The notes: generated by a model not told the origin, from the sequence alone. Numbered from the stretch's first letter, positions 41,179 through 52,715 are shown. The stretch: 64,000 bases of DNA from Mycteria americana (GCF_035582795.1 NC_134366.1:5438828-5502827), one strand, 5' to 3'. Numbers and translations: made by a program.

Positions 41179-41826
41179 CTAGTTTAAGGCTCTTTCAATG
41201 AGCCCTGCTAACTCCTGTGCAAAGATCCTTTTCCCCCTTTGAGACAGGGGTACCCCATCTGTCACCAGCAGGCCTGGTGTTGTGTAGACCGACCCATGAT
41301 CAAAACCCCCAAAATTCTGCTAGTGACAGCAGGCTTGGAGCCAGGTATTGATCCGCTGGCTCTTCCTGTTTCTTTCCTCATCATTCTCTGCAACTGGAAG
41401 GATAGAGGAGAACACTGCTTGTGCTCCTGATCCCTTAACCAGTCGTCCCAAGACCCTGGAGTCTCTCTTGATTGCCCTCGGACTTCTAGTTGCAACTTCA
41501 TCGCTGCCTACCTGAAAAATCAATAATGGATAATAATCTGAGGGCCGTAGCAGGGTGGGAAGTTTTTTCTTCATGTCTTTTACCCAGGCCCCAGGGAGGC
41601 AGCAGACTTCCCTAAGAAGTGGGTCCGGTCTGCATATTGGGCCTTCTGTTCCCTTCAGAACAGAGTATCCTATCACAATGACCCATCTCTTTTTCTTTAT
41701 GGAAGCAGTTTTGATACAGGGCATAGGCCAACTTAATCTCGGTGACACCTCCAACCTAGATGAACCATGGTCCTCATTATTGTTCGGTTCCACTTGCAGA
41801 GCCTCATACCTGTTATGCAAGGGCAC
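41179..41826 (-). pseudogene. CR1 ORF1 with degenerate SGNH-esterase domain
   Basis: CR1-family ORF1 proteins commonly carry an SGNH-hydrolase (esterase) domain, and this fragment shows its blocks in order. The frame reads PLHNRYEALQVE, then KRWVIVIGYSVLKGTEGPI, where the nucleophile block, expected G-D-S, reads G-Y-S. Next come LIFQVGSDEVATRS (block III region) and, near the end, DGVPLSQRGKRIF, where the catalytic D-G-x-H histidine is replaced by proline. ORF1 ends ELAGLIERALN followed by TAG at 41179-41181. The frame is interrupted between about 41,320 and 41,240. The N-terminal part of ORF1 is not recognisable upstream of about 41,830. With a catalytic residue lost and the frame broken, this is a relic. 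Confidence 0.8.
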
Positions 41827-42069
41827 CTGGGAAGGTGGTCAGGAATCACAGACTGTGAGATGCCATAGAGGCTGTGAGGTTGTATTCTTCAGGAGCAACA
41901 ACAGAAAAAGTGTGACACTGCATGGCTAACTACACCATAGGATCAGAAGGGCAGGATTCACTGTGAAAGAAGCGTCTTTCAGTGGACAGGCCGAGGTGGC
42001 ATTAGAAAGACTGTGGCATAAATTCTGCTTCCTCCTGAAAGAAAGACTGGGATTTATTGGCTGGGGAGG

Positions 42070-42118
42070 CTGGAGCTTCTCCATCACTGGAGGTTTTTAA
42101 GCAGGTGTTAGACAACCC
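42070..42118 (+). mobile_element. Old CR1-type fragment (near 3' end)
   Basis: The words CTTCTCCATCACTGGAGG and GTTTTTAAGCAGGTGTTAGA resemble the block just before the 3' UTR of older CR1 elements. It is short and diverged, no terminal octamer is visible and the boundaries are approximate. Confidence 0.4.
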
Positions 42119-43860
42119 AGCATAATGTGAGCAATTCATTCCATGCAAGAAAGATTTAAAGATAGGTTCATTTGTATAAAGATATCTCCATGCAAAACCC
42201 TGGAAGCAAATGAAATGTTGTGGCACTGCTTCCAGTGCAGGAATATGCCAAGGTAACATAAAAGAGAGGGATGCTCCTAGGCAGGATGAGTCACTGATTT
42301 CTATTTAGCCTTTCAGAAAGAGCTGGTCACTAGCAACAATATAAAACTCTTTTAAAATCATTCTTAGAGTGAATTAAAGCACTGTAGATGTAGGAGGACA
42401 GGAGACCTAGGTGTAGGACCTAGGTGTCCTGCCCTTTCCCATACACACACCTAAAAAAGTGGATGAAAACTTGGGTTTAATTTCCAGCACTCCATTAGTG
42501 ATTTACAACATGGAGAAAAAATGTTTTCCTCCTCTGGGCTTTGGTTTCCCCACTGGTGAAAGTGGAGATACTGGCACTGACTTTCACTTCCCAATCCTCT
42601 GTCAGGGAGCAGCAAGAGTGGGGCATCCCTGCAAGGGCTTCAAGGAGGATTCAAAGCTGACTGAGGACTGCAGTGGTTTGTAGGACCACCACTTCAGTAC
42701 TGCCTGCAAAGCTACCTAAGAAAGACTGAGGAGAGGGCAAGCCCATAGGGATGTTCTCCCAGGCTACAGTGATCTGCAGTGCTGGGATGCCGGAGGGCTC
42801 CTCTGTATGCAGCAGCTCTGGTTCGTATGACAGCAGGATCTCGCCTTCCTGCATCACCATCCTGCACAAGCAGATCAGACATGGGTACTGAACCAAATCC
42901 CGTTGCAAGGATGACACAGCCACAAGCAGGTTCAGCTCGTGCTGTGCTGACTCCAGGGGTTGGTCCCCGGATCAGGAAGGAAGAGAAACGCCTGTATTTC
43001 TGGGTCTGGAGGCTGAGCAGACTCCTACCCAGGGAGGATGCCGCATGATCCTCTTCACCCACGCTGGCTGCCTCTTGGCACCGTGCTGGGCGCAGGACTT
43101 CGCGTGGGCTGTGCATTGACACTTTGCAGGGCAGACACTTGTGCAAATGGAGGCTACCTGAAGCACAGCACAGCCACCCACACAAATTGCCATGACAGAA
43201 GAGCTCTCACCAAAGCAGATTTGGGGGACTGGAAGACCAGAGCCTCTCTTCTGCCTAAGTATATACTTCAAGATCAATGGAGAGAGCCTAGTTCCACTCC
43301 AGCAGAAGCCACTATTAAAGTTCTCATTGACTTCAATAGCAGAACAACAAAGCTCTGGTACTTCAAAGGTTTCTTTTATGGTGCTTATCCTGTTAATAAG
43401 CACCATCCGTTCCTTTCAACAGGGGAGCCATCCACCGATTTGCTAACAGCACTTCGCTCTCCAGGGACGTAGCCCGTGTTTATATATTCATGGCAGTTCG
43501 CCTATATTGGCGGAGAGGGGACTAACAGCTTCCCACTGCACAGAAGGAGCCCTGGAGAAGCAGCAGGGGATTTAGCTTCCAACAAAGGCATCATGCTTGT
43601 GTTGAAAGTCCTCCCGTTTTCAGTTCTGCAGCACAAACCGCTAACTCAGCCTAGTCCACAGAGCGGGAAATGAGTGCTTGGGTTAACACTAAATGAGACT
43701 TATTATCACACAGTTAGCATTCGTATCAGTTAGGGAGTTGGAGAAGTCCTCTGTGGAGCCCAGAATAGATTGGCTGAAGAGCATCCATTCTCACAATTTT
43801 TAAAGCTGGGACAACTCTTAGAGTGCAATAGAAATTTCTGTGGACTTCAAACTGTAGAAA
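42119..43860. other. Intergenic DNA with no recognised gene
   Basis: Overlapping open frames of up to about 157 codons occur on both strands at 42,700-43,480 but have no recognisable domain. A small imperfect hairpin with a direct repeat of CCTAGGTGT lies at 42395-42430. Confidence 0.5.
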
Positions 43861-43990
43861 CTGGAGGTATTCAGAAGTCATCTGGAGATGGTCCTGGGCA
43901 ACCACCTCTAGGCAGCCCTGCTTGACAGGGGGGTTGGACCAGATGACCTCCAGAGGTCCCTTCCAACCTCAACCATTCTGAGATTCTGTG
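43861..43990 (+). mobile_element. CR1 3'-end fragment, plus strand, older subfamily
   Basis: This is the last 130 bp of a CR1. It runs from GGAGGTATTCAGAAG through GGGGTTGGACCAGATGACC and TCCAGAGGTCCCTTCCAACC to the octamer end ATTCTGAGATTCTGTG at 43975-43990. Its 3' UTR differs clearly from the 31-kb and 38-kb copies, so it belongs to another CR1 subfamily. Confidence 0.9.
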
Positions 43991-44469
43991 AAATCCCTTT
44001 AAGTACAGGAATAAACGATCTGTTGAACTTCAGACAAAACTGGATGCCTTTCTAGGAGACAGGTGATTACCCAGAGCTTCACTTTGAGGTACATTTCTGT
44101 GTTATCCATTTTACTGGAGAACAAATTTGATATCACCATGGACATCCCAGGGTTTTATATACACATACACAAAGTAAATCTACATATGACCTATGAAAGA
44201 AGTGAAAGAAGAGGTAGAAAAACAAGACTTGCTCTGAATTCCCACCTCAACCCAGAGCAAAAACAGATTCCAGGGAAACAAGACACAGCCAGCCATCAAC
44301 CACGTGCTCAGATACAACACTGCCTTGCAGGGCTTCACTTAAATGAGGGGGAAGAAATATCCTTGGTACTTACGCTTACAGAGAGATGACCACTCACCAC
44401 TGCAGAATCACACTGCTGTGCTCTGGCATATCCAAAGGAAGAGCTTCAGGCATGGGGAAACAGCTTTTG

Positions 44470-45065
44470 TGCATCACCTCTCTATGGCAAAAGTTTTTCC
44501 TAATGCCTCACCTACACTTGACAAGCTTCAATTTGTGGCCATTGCCGCTGGTTATATCATCTGCTGTTGCTGAGAAGAGTCTGTGACTCCCCTGCAAGTA
44601 GTTGCAGACAGCTGTTAGGTCACCCTTCAGCCTCTGCTTCACCTGGCTAGGTAAGCTTAGATCCCTCAGCTTCTCTGCAGGCTTTCCAAGGTCCCTCTGG
44701 ATTGCAGTTCTGTCAGGCCCTTAACTGGCCTGCTGATTTTCTGAGCGTAACTCTGACATTACCTAGGTCACAGGATCTTAGGATCACAAGATAGATCAGG
44801 CTGGAAGGAATCTCAGGAGGTCTAGCACTCAACCAGGCTCAGCTATGAGGGCAGAGCAGGTTATTCAGGGCTTTATTCAGCTGGGTGTTGAAAATCTGCA
44901 GGGATGGACACTGCACTACGTGGCTGGGCAGCCTGTTCCTTGTCTTAACTGAAGACCATGAACATGTTGGACAATATGGGACCTAGTGGTGACCCTTAGT
45001 GCACTCCGCTTATCACTAGCTGCTGGTTGGACACTAAGCCATTGACCCATATCCTTGGCTTATGA
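44470..45065 (-). mobile_element. Old CR1 remnants, minus strand, rearranged
   Basis: On the plus strand, 44475-44715 reads like the complement of the ORF2 C-terminus and 3' UTR junction, including AAAAGTTTTTCCTAATGCC, CAATTTGTGGCCATTGCC and AGGTCCCTCTGGATTGCAG. Positions 44770-44945 then restart at a CR1 3' end (GATCAGGCTGGAAGGAATCT and GGGCAGCCTGTTCC). From about 44950 it jumps to the RT region (GACCCTTAGTGCACTCCGC and so on). The order implies two insertions, or one element with internal deletions. It is heavily diverged, with no usable ORF. Confidence 0.75.
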
Positions 45066-48000
45066 TGTATGGCCTCACACTGCAGATTAGTACTAAAAAA
45101 CCCCATTTATTTCTCTTGCTGTTTCTAGATGATAACAAGTCTCTTGCCTTACTCCGATGCTTACAAACAAGTTGATTCCAAGAGCTTCAAATTAATTGCA
45201 TAGAGAATGAAATCACACGTGCAAAGAACAATGCTACTCAAGTTGTTTTCACTTCCACTCTGCTCTTTCAAAGAATGGGTGTCGAATGTCAGCATTTTGT
45301 TAATTTTGAAAGCCGGTGCTTGCTGAAGATTTTTCTTCAAATAAAGGATTTGGCTTGCTCCAAAGAAAATGGGGAGAGCATGAGATGCATGAAGGTGTTT
45401 CTAACGCTATGCAGAGCTACAGCTGCCTGACAGCATGTCACAGCCCACACTGACTGAGAGGCTAACAAGGAAACAGGGCTTTTTTCATTCCCAGCCCTGT
45501 TTTCTGACCTTTAAAGCATCCTCTCCTTTGAAGTAGCATATAAAACACAAGAACCGGGATGTCACTCATTTCCTCCACCTCTAAAAGAAGTGTAAGAAAA
45601 CACAACAACAAACCCTTAAATGTCAGAAATCTCTTCTCCCCTTAGCAGGCACCCAACAAATCCTCGTGACTACTGTAAGTTCACGCTGCAAACTCCGGCA
45701 CTCTGGAAACATGGGCGCTTTACCATGACTCCTCACCTGGGCAAAATGCTGAATATTTATAAACAGCTGTCAAGAGCCCTCCTGGCTGGGTCTCTCACAA
45801 TGGCTAACCAGCAGCCACGCGAAGCCTTGGGGACGCAGAAGTACAAATAACGCTCTGGGTGTCTCCTTTCAGGGGGTGGCTGAATCACTAGGAGCATGAG
45901 AGTTACTGGTCCTAAACGTCCTCGGGCAGGAGCGGTCCCCGACATTTTTCTTAAAACATTGGGTTCCACGTCCTGCTGTAACTCCACAAGACCCCATTTC
46001 CTCATCTGCAAGTTTGGTTTTTAAGGCTGCTTGGCTTGAATCGAAGGGGTTTTCTGGCTGTGTTGGCTAAAAGCACGCCCGAAACATGAGAGCAGCTAGG
46101 CTTTGAAGGACGAAGATGAAGACTTTAATTCCACTGGCCTTTCACATCTTTTAAAAGAGAGAAATTTGTGAACTACTCTCTAGGCCTTTGAGGAAGTCGC
46201 AAAAGCTGATAAAAGGTCTTGGTTGGATTGTTCTCTTCACCAGCTAGTTGGTCCTCTGTAGATAAAAACACTTTGAACTTGTGAGTATTTCTACCCTCTA
46301 AAAATGACTTTATTATCCCTATTAAGTCTTGTAGACTTTGTATATAGAAATCCTGACTATCCTTTCTCAAGTGAAGGCGAGTGAATGAGTCTGAGGAGGG
46401 TGAGAGAGGGGATCAGAGAGATGAAACCAAACTGCAGCTGAAAGAAGAAGAAATAACTGCCCCATGCCAAAGGAAGCCCATCCTCTAAGCATAGACTGAG
46501 CGTTTCTGTATGGGGTTACTGTTTTTCTTGGTTCAGGGGGCTGGGTGACACTCCTCTCTTAGGATGCATTCTTACTACATGGAGGATGTATCGAGGAAAC
46601 AACGCAAGGAGGAAGGAAATATCCTCTACACTAGAAGGCAAAGAAAGAAAGATCAGTGCAGCAGGGCAGCCTAGAGGATTTAGCTACACGTTTATTAGCA
46701 GCGCTCCCAGAGCTGTTCACAGCTCTCAGGGCTGTATGCAGCAGGGTACACTGGGGTTCCCCCGAGCCCTGCATCTTGGGACATGGGCAGCATCAGAGGA
46801 GGCATAACACCTCCTTGGCCTCCTGCTGGGTAAATTCACACCTGCCTCTTTCCTTTAGTCTCCATTGACAAATCCCAGAGAGGAGTGGGGTGGGCAAGAG
46901 TCAGGAGAAGAGGGGAGCCAGCTCATCGGGGTTCGGTCCTTCAGGCAGGCGGCTGACAGCAGGATTTACACAGCAATATGTGCACGTCTGTGCCTGAGCC
47001 AGGCTTCCTAGGTAGCATGCAGAAACCAAGTCGGGAGGCCCAGGGTATGATTCATCTCAGTCTAAGGCAGATGTCTAAATTAGAGCAGATGAATCATGCC
47101 CTTGAAATTCCTCCACTGAATATAATCTCCTCTCTCTACCAGGGAGCCTAGCTCTGCTGCAGGTATTTGAAAGCAAAGGCTTCGCCTTCTCAGCAACGCC
47201 TACAGCTGAGTTTGCCCACACTGCCCTCCAGACAGGGAAACTGAGGCACCAGCACAGGCCAGGCTCATGCCCAGACTCCACTTTAATAAACTGGACTTGG
47301 AAGACACCTACCAGTTGTAAGGATAAATGTTTGGTTCCCTCTCAGTGGGATGTGGGGAATGAAAGACATTAGAGGTCAAGTAGCACTCACTACTCAAGTA
47401 GCTACAACTTCATTGCACGTGATTACGGGCAGGGAGGACCTAAGGGGTTTGTCTGTGGAGGAAGGATGAGGCCAGGAGAGTAAGAGCATTGGACAGCAGG
47501 TGTTGTGTTAGAAAGGCACTGGGAAGGCTGCTCTGTTAAGCAGCAGAGCTGTGCTGCCTTACACCAGCTTCTGAGATGCTTCTCTTCTCTGCTACTGATG
47601 TGCTGTTCAACCTTGGGCATGTCATTTAGACCTTACTAGTTTTTTAAGTTATCTTATGATGGGGTTGTCATTTTGGGAAAGAAAGTTGCAACCAGGGTAA
47701 AGAGAGTGGGACTCAGGGGATGAAAGGGCAACGGGTGCGGGGCTAGGTCCTAAGGTCCTTGCAGCATCCCAGTTCCCTGCTCACCACGTAGAAGACCTGG
47801 AGATGTTTGATCCCTCCCGCAATGCTGACAGCACTTGGAGCAGAGTGAGCAGGGCAAGGAGGGGTTTCTGATTTGGGGGCATTACAGCCATACTTCCTTC
47901 TCCCTCCCGACAGAAGCCTTGCAGTCACCAGCCCTGACTGCAGCTCTCCCCAGGAAAACAAAACCAAACAGCAACTGAGTCTTCATGTACAAGAAGCCCA

Positions 48001-48836
48001 TTGCTTGTAGGACCGACTGGTGGATGAGTCGCTGTGATCTGGCCAGGCTTGAAATCAGTGGCGGGCCCATTTGTGCTTAAACCAGTTTTTCATTTCAAGC
48101 TCTTATCAGATGAATATGGTGGATATGGAAGCGGCCACAGACACTGCAATTATTTTCAGGGCAGCAGGATGGGAAACCGTGGGCTTGGGCTGCACAATGA
48201 AGCTGTAGGAGATGTGGGCTGAAAAAAGAAAAACTTTCCTTCCTAATCAGATGCTCAAAAGCAATTAAAGAAAAGCAGAGGGGTTGGAACAGCATGGAAA
48301 ATTACTTGTCATTTAAACACTTTATTCTTCTTTATCACATTTGCCTTACTGTGAGAGTTGTTTCCTAAATTAATAAAAACAATCTATAGTGTAGCAAGGC
48401 AGCTAGGGCGCTGTCAGCCTCAGCTGGCATCTATCATGTTTGCAAATCTCAGGAACAATCACAGACTCACCTGAACAAATAACTGGGCTTCCTGCTCCCT
48501 TATCTCTCCATGTCGCATTGTCCAGCTCTCCTGCATTGTGTGTACCCAGCACAACAAGCCACCTCACGCCCTCAAGCCTCCTGATGTGATTAACTGTGGC
48601 ATCTTTAATAAAACCTGTGGCAATATTTCCTTCTAAAGCAGAGTGAAGATTTCCTTTACCTCTCCTCCTTTATTTTGCCAAATTCCATTTTTATTTCATT
48701 GTATAATTAATCAGGCACTGGAGCATATGACAGCTCAGCTTAAATTTAGTTCTCACTTCTCCTATGCAGCCTTGTCGGATACAGTTGGCCAGTCAAACAC
48801 AGAGTTGGATTTGTCCGAAAAAGCAACACAGAAATC
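45066..48836. other. Intergenic DNA with no recognised gene
   Basis: Mixed-composition DNA with short domain-free open frames. No promoter island or named repeat was recognised. Confidence 0.55.
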
Positions 48837-48960
48837 GCCAATCTGGATCAGACCTTTACTCCATCAAGTCTAACGTCTTGTCTCCAATGGCAACCAGCAT
48901 CAGGCACTTCGGAGAGCGAGAGGTGCACCAGGCGCTGCAGGAGAACACTGCACCAAAACA
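48837..48960. repeat. Probable old sauropsid interspersed repeat fragment
   Basis: ATCTGGATCAGACC, then CCATCAAGTCTAACGTCTTG, TCTCCAATGGCAACCAGCA and a GGTGCACCA stretch. These follow the order of the repeat type noted at 13521. Attribution is from memory, the family name is uncertain and the edges are approximate. Confidence 0.4.
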
Positions 48961-49040
48961 CAACTTTCCCAAAGGGGAAGGTGTTCCGAACCTCGGTGGT
49001 CCTCTGGCTCGAGAGGATGGCTGTGCCCAGCACATGAAGG

Positions 49041-49083
49041 ACACACACACACGGACACACACACAGACACACTCACACACACA
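49041..49083. repeat. (AC)n microsatellite, imperfect
   Basis: ACACACACACACGG is followed by further ACAC runs with G and T interruptions over about 43 bp. It creates open frames with repetitive Thr/His or Cys/Val on both strands that are not genes. Confidence 0.9.
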
Positions 49084-51959
49084 TCTCCCTCCTGCAGCCT
49101 GGATAGCTGCTGAGCTTTGTGTTCGCTCTGAGTGCCCGGCGGATAGTCCAATCTACTTGGACCTTGACCAACCAGGTGAAAAACATGGTGTGTGCAAACC
49201 CTGGAGGCTGCTCAAAGGCTTAGACCTTGCAAAAACATCAGTGGGTAACATGGGACAAATCATGTTCTGCAAAGTGCAGAACTCCAGGCACTAAAAGATA
49301 AAATGTGAGATCATTTCAGTCCTATACTGATCTCTACACCAGGGAAGTGTAGCATAGAGCTTGCTGGTGTACAGGACTATGAGTTTTATTTATTTTTTAC
49401 CCTTTCCCCATATAGGGTTTCTTTCCTAGTACTGCAGTGTCTACAAGTTTCATTCATTTCACCTTCCCGCTAAGCACCAAACATAGGCAAGCTGGTTATT
49501 GGCACTACTGCACTAACTTGCCTCTACTCCGTGATCCCCTCCCCAGCTCCATGCAGGTCTGTTCCTCCAGGCTATTACTCCCATAGCCGGATAAGCTGGA
49601 CCTGTGTCTTGCTTCTTGGTCACCTGATATGAGGAATCATCTCCCAGAGCAGGACAGGGCTTGGCAATGTCATGCCAGCACCGGTATGTTTCTTGGACCG
49701 ACTGTCCATGTCAGGACATCAGGTCATGATGTGGTGGCTAGAAGATTTGGCAGGTGAAGCATTTGGGGAGTTGGGGTGTTTAATAGGAAGTGGGATGAGG
49801 AAAGGAGCTTGGGGTGAGATCCTGGTCTGGGGAGACGCTGAGAAGAAGTTCTCATCTAAATAATAGCAAACAAAGGCAAAAAAAAAAAATTTTTTTTAAA
49901 ATTGAGAAACAGAGAGAGAAACTAAGAAAGAGAGAGAGAGAAGAGATACACCAAACACATTCACACATATATTTATACATACTACCCAAATGCAAGGAGG
50001 CCTTATTAGATCAAAAGTGAAGGATTACCTTATAAAAAATACAATAAAACAAATCAAATTGCCAAAAGTGTGAGATTTTCTAAGCGGGAGCAGGCTGGGA
50101 AGAGCTTTCACTGGCATCTAGTGGTATGTTGCAGAGGCAGATTCACTGCAGCTGATGGCACAGGTTCACTTCCAAAGTGGGTTTGCCCGGGATAGCGGAG
50201 ACTCTGTTCAAACTGGGAGGTCACCACTTCCAAACTGGGCTTAGGAAGAGGCATTTTTGGTCATAGCCTAACCCTGCCCTGACAACTCTGTCTATGAAGC
50301 CCTTTTGGGGATGAGCATGAGGTGCTTTGAGTCTGGTTCTGACTGCATGAGCAAAACCATGGGGTCATACCAAGGCATATTTGATCTCTTCTTTTCTTGG
50401 ACTTTGGGGCTTTGTATGAGCCTGAGGGGACAGCAGGCAGATCTGGTCTGTTTGAAGGAGAGGGTGAGCTGTCGGGGGACTCACCGGGGCAAATGGTCAA
50501 GGGAGAGAAAGAGGAGCTCTGAGGGCACAAGTCATCTGCCCTACTAGAGGCATGCGCTTTAGAATAAGGTAAATTGTGCCCCAGTGGACAAATGGACACT
50601 GCCACAGCTGAAACGGCACCATCCTGGCCCCTTCGTCCAGATTGCTCTGGCAGCAAAGGATTCACACACGTGGTCCCCGCAGCTGCTCCAGGTGAGCCCC
50701 TCATCCATGTCCTGTCTCAACCTCTCTCCCTTCATGGTGCCACACACCAAGATGGGGCCAGCTGATGGAGCTGCTGACTGGCACCATCCAAAGTGCTGGT
50801 AGGCAGGATTTGTGGGAAGGTATTATGGAAATAGGAAGGATGGAAAGGGGGGGGGCATGTTGCCTAAGGAGTCCTGCACATGAGGAATCTCACCTCAGCG
50901 TACCTGGGGTCTACTGTGGCCTAACACCATGGTCTCTCCTGTCTGTCCGGGACCTGCTGTGGCACTTTCATGCATCAAAGCAGAAGACCTTCAGTAAGGC
51001 AAACTGAATGACGCTTGTGTATCTTCTGCTGTGCACGTACTGGTATAAAGATGGTTAGATTTGTATGACTTCTTCCTTCACTGGACTGGGATACAAGCTG
51101 GAATGTAGGCGCACCTTCATACTGGTGCTGCCGCCTCGTACTGCTGGTTTGTATTGGGGCAGGAAACACATCTGCAGACTATATCCAAGGCACATACAGT
51201 GTGTAGACTAGATCTGAAGTCCCTGTAACCTTCAACTTCCCTGTGTGATCTGAGCCAGGGACCTCACCATCTCCTGCCTCAGTTTCCCTCAATGAAAGAG
51301 GAGGAGAATAGCATGTTTGCAGCCTTGTGTCATATTTAGGACAGGATTGGAGGTGCTGCCTTATGCAGGAATGAGTGTTATTGTCCAGCCTCAGAGACAT
51401 GGGACAGCCCCTAATCGCTGCCCCAGGGCAGAGTCATGCCGAAGCAGCTTTTCATCGTGCACGTGCTCCTGAAACCCTCCCAGAGAAGCATCCTGGGCTA
51501 GAGCTTCCTGCTGAGACTCTAAGCCTCATTGTGCAGGGCAGATCCAGGAAGGTCCGGGCACTTGCTGTGAGGTCCTGCTGAGGCTCAGCCTCTCCCAGGT
51601 GGTGCTCATCACTCTGCTAAATCAAGTCCATATGCCCCAGCGTCCACCCTTGTCAAATCTGCGCATTCCTTTTATGCTTCCACTGAGCATTAAAAGGGAT
51701 CGTTTGCCGGTAACTAGGCACCAGCCTCGGTTGCTGCCTCCCTCCAGGTGGATTGCAAGCTGCTACGGACACATAAATACTCCCTGAAATGCATCTTTCC
51801 TCTCCTGACGCTTCCTGGAGCAAGTCCCAGGCAATCAGCCTGGGAGGGAAGAAGGATGCTTGCAGCACTGTGGGATGTTTTCCTTCCCCCAACAAAAAAC
51901 AGCAAACACTCTCAGCTGGGGCAAGAGAGAAATGGCCTGATCTGCACCCACTGGCTGCC
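49084..51959. other. Intergenic DNA upstream of the zinc-finger gene
   Basis: It contains an A-run/T-run and GA-rich low-complexity tract at 49877-49945 and a G-run at about 50847-50856. Open frames are short or antisense to one another. No gene was recognised. Confidence 0.5.
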
Positions 51960-52002
51960 AGGGCAGCGAGGGCAGGATGGGGGACCAGAGCTGCTGGGAA
52001 GA

Positions 52003-52021
52003 ACTACAATTCCCAGAAGGC
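52003..52021 (+). promoter_or_regulatory. ZNF143/THAP11-type promoter motif
   Basis: ACTACAATTCCCAGAAGGC matches very closely the long vertebrate promoter element bound by ZNF143 (Staf) and THAP11, whose core is ACTACAATTCCC. Such a long match is unlikely by chance. In known genes the element sits close upstream of the transcription start in CpG-island promoters. Confidence 0.85.
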
Positions 52022-52052
52022 AGTGCGAGCCGGGGACCCTTCCAGCTCCCCA

Positions 52053-52057
52053 CCAAT
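52053..52057 (+). promoter_or_regulatory. CCAAT box (NF-Y type)
   Basis: CCAAT in the context CACCAATATAG, about 50 bp downstream of the ZNF143-type motif. Both fit a compact core promoter with transcription starting at roughly 52,060-52,150, a position that is inferred. Confidence 0.4.
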
Positions 52058-52059
52058 AT

Positions 52060-52393
52060 AGCGGTGCAGAAGAAAGGCACATCAGGGAGAAATTCCCCTC
52101 TTCTCCACCCCTGCGCTCCCGCTAACGCCGTGGCGGTGGCGTGGAAATCCCTCCCGGCGGCACGAGTCGAGAGCATCTCCCCTGTCCTCCCCCTGCTCCT
52201 TCAACCTTTGCTCTTTGTCTTTGTTTCGCTTCACCCTTCCTCCGGTAGCTCTCACCGCACTGGCCACAGACTTCCTTTAGGTCAGCCCAGCTGCAGCTGC
52301 AACACAACTTGCAGCCAAGTCGCAAACACTGTTGTGCCACTGAGACTGCCCCGGAGGAGAGAAATGCCAGCCCGAGATTGATGGCCCGCTCAG
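52060..52393 (+). other. Candidate non-coding first exon with splice donor at 52393/52394
   Basis: The sequence CTCAG|GTAAGAT at 52390-52399 is a near-perfect vertebrate 5' splice site. The exon start is unknown and set from the CCAAT box. ATG codons at 52364 and 52381 would open only very short frames: the first ends within six codons and the second, spliced to the acceptor at 54612, stops after six codons. So the exon looks like 5' UTR. An alternative first exon could begin with the strong-Kozak ATG at 52716. Confidence 0.45.
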
Positions 52394-52552
52394 GTAAGAT
52401 GCTTTTGGCCAACCGCCCTTCGTTTGCCCGGGTAGCCCAAATAAAAGATGAAGCAACTCCCTGGGATCTGATTCTGCCCTTGATTCAAACCCGGGGGATT
52501 ACGGAGCTGGAAGTAAAGGCAGGATTTGGATCTGTAGGATCTGGATACTGGG

Positions 52553-52569
52553 AAAAAAAAAAAAAAAAA
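52553..52569. repeat. Poly(A) run
   Basis: Seventeen consecutive A, inside the presumed first intron. Confidence 0.95.
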
Positions 52570-52715
52570 GTAGGCAGGAATTTCTTCTTTTACCCTGATC
52601 TGAATTCAAGGATTTGTTGCTTTTTGCCAAAACCCAGAGGCAATTGAAACACTGCTGCCGGTGCGTTGTTTCCTCTGAGGGACCAGCACGAGCATCCGCG
52701 GCGAGGAGAGAGGCC

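Larger units (their letters stand above)
38106..41930 (-). mobile_element. CR1 non-LTR retrotransposon, nearly full length, minus strand
   Basis: A roughly 3.8-kb CR1 in inverted orientation. Read on the minus strand, it contains most of ORF1 (esterase domain), then ORF2 with endonuclease and reverse transcriptase, then the 3' UTR. Its terminus at about 38106-38135 shows degenerate copies of the CR1 octamer (AGAATC repeats on the plus strand). Complete CR1 elements are usually around 4.5 kb, so the 5' UTR and the beginning of ORF1 are missing. Several frameshifts and small deletions break both ORFs, so it is a dead copy. It is clearly related to the plus-strand fragment at 31021-31935 and forms an inverted repeat with it, with about 6.2 kb between. 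Confidence 0.93.

Noticed and set aside
42712..43185. 157-codon minus-strand open frame and overlapping plus frames at 42.7-43.5 kb
   Set aside because: Several frames are open on both strands at once, reflecting low stop density. No domain, promoter or splice evidence was seen.
43991..44100. Further CR1-like tail after the 43.9-kb element (AACTGGATGCCTTTCTAG)
   Set aside because: A single short resemblance without a terminal octamer or continuous match.
49041..49083. CRISPR-like or functional tandem array
   Set aside because: It is an ordinary imperfect AC microsatellite with no repeat-spacer structure.
48764..49294. 176-codon plus-strand open frame
   Set aside because: It runs through an old interspersed repeat and an (AC)n microsatellite (His/Thr repeats). 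The first codon region has no coding character.
50847..50856. G-quadruplex at a G-run
   Set aside because: A single uninterrupted G-run without four separated G-tracts nearby.
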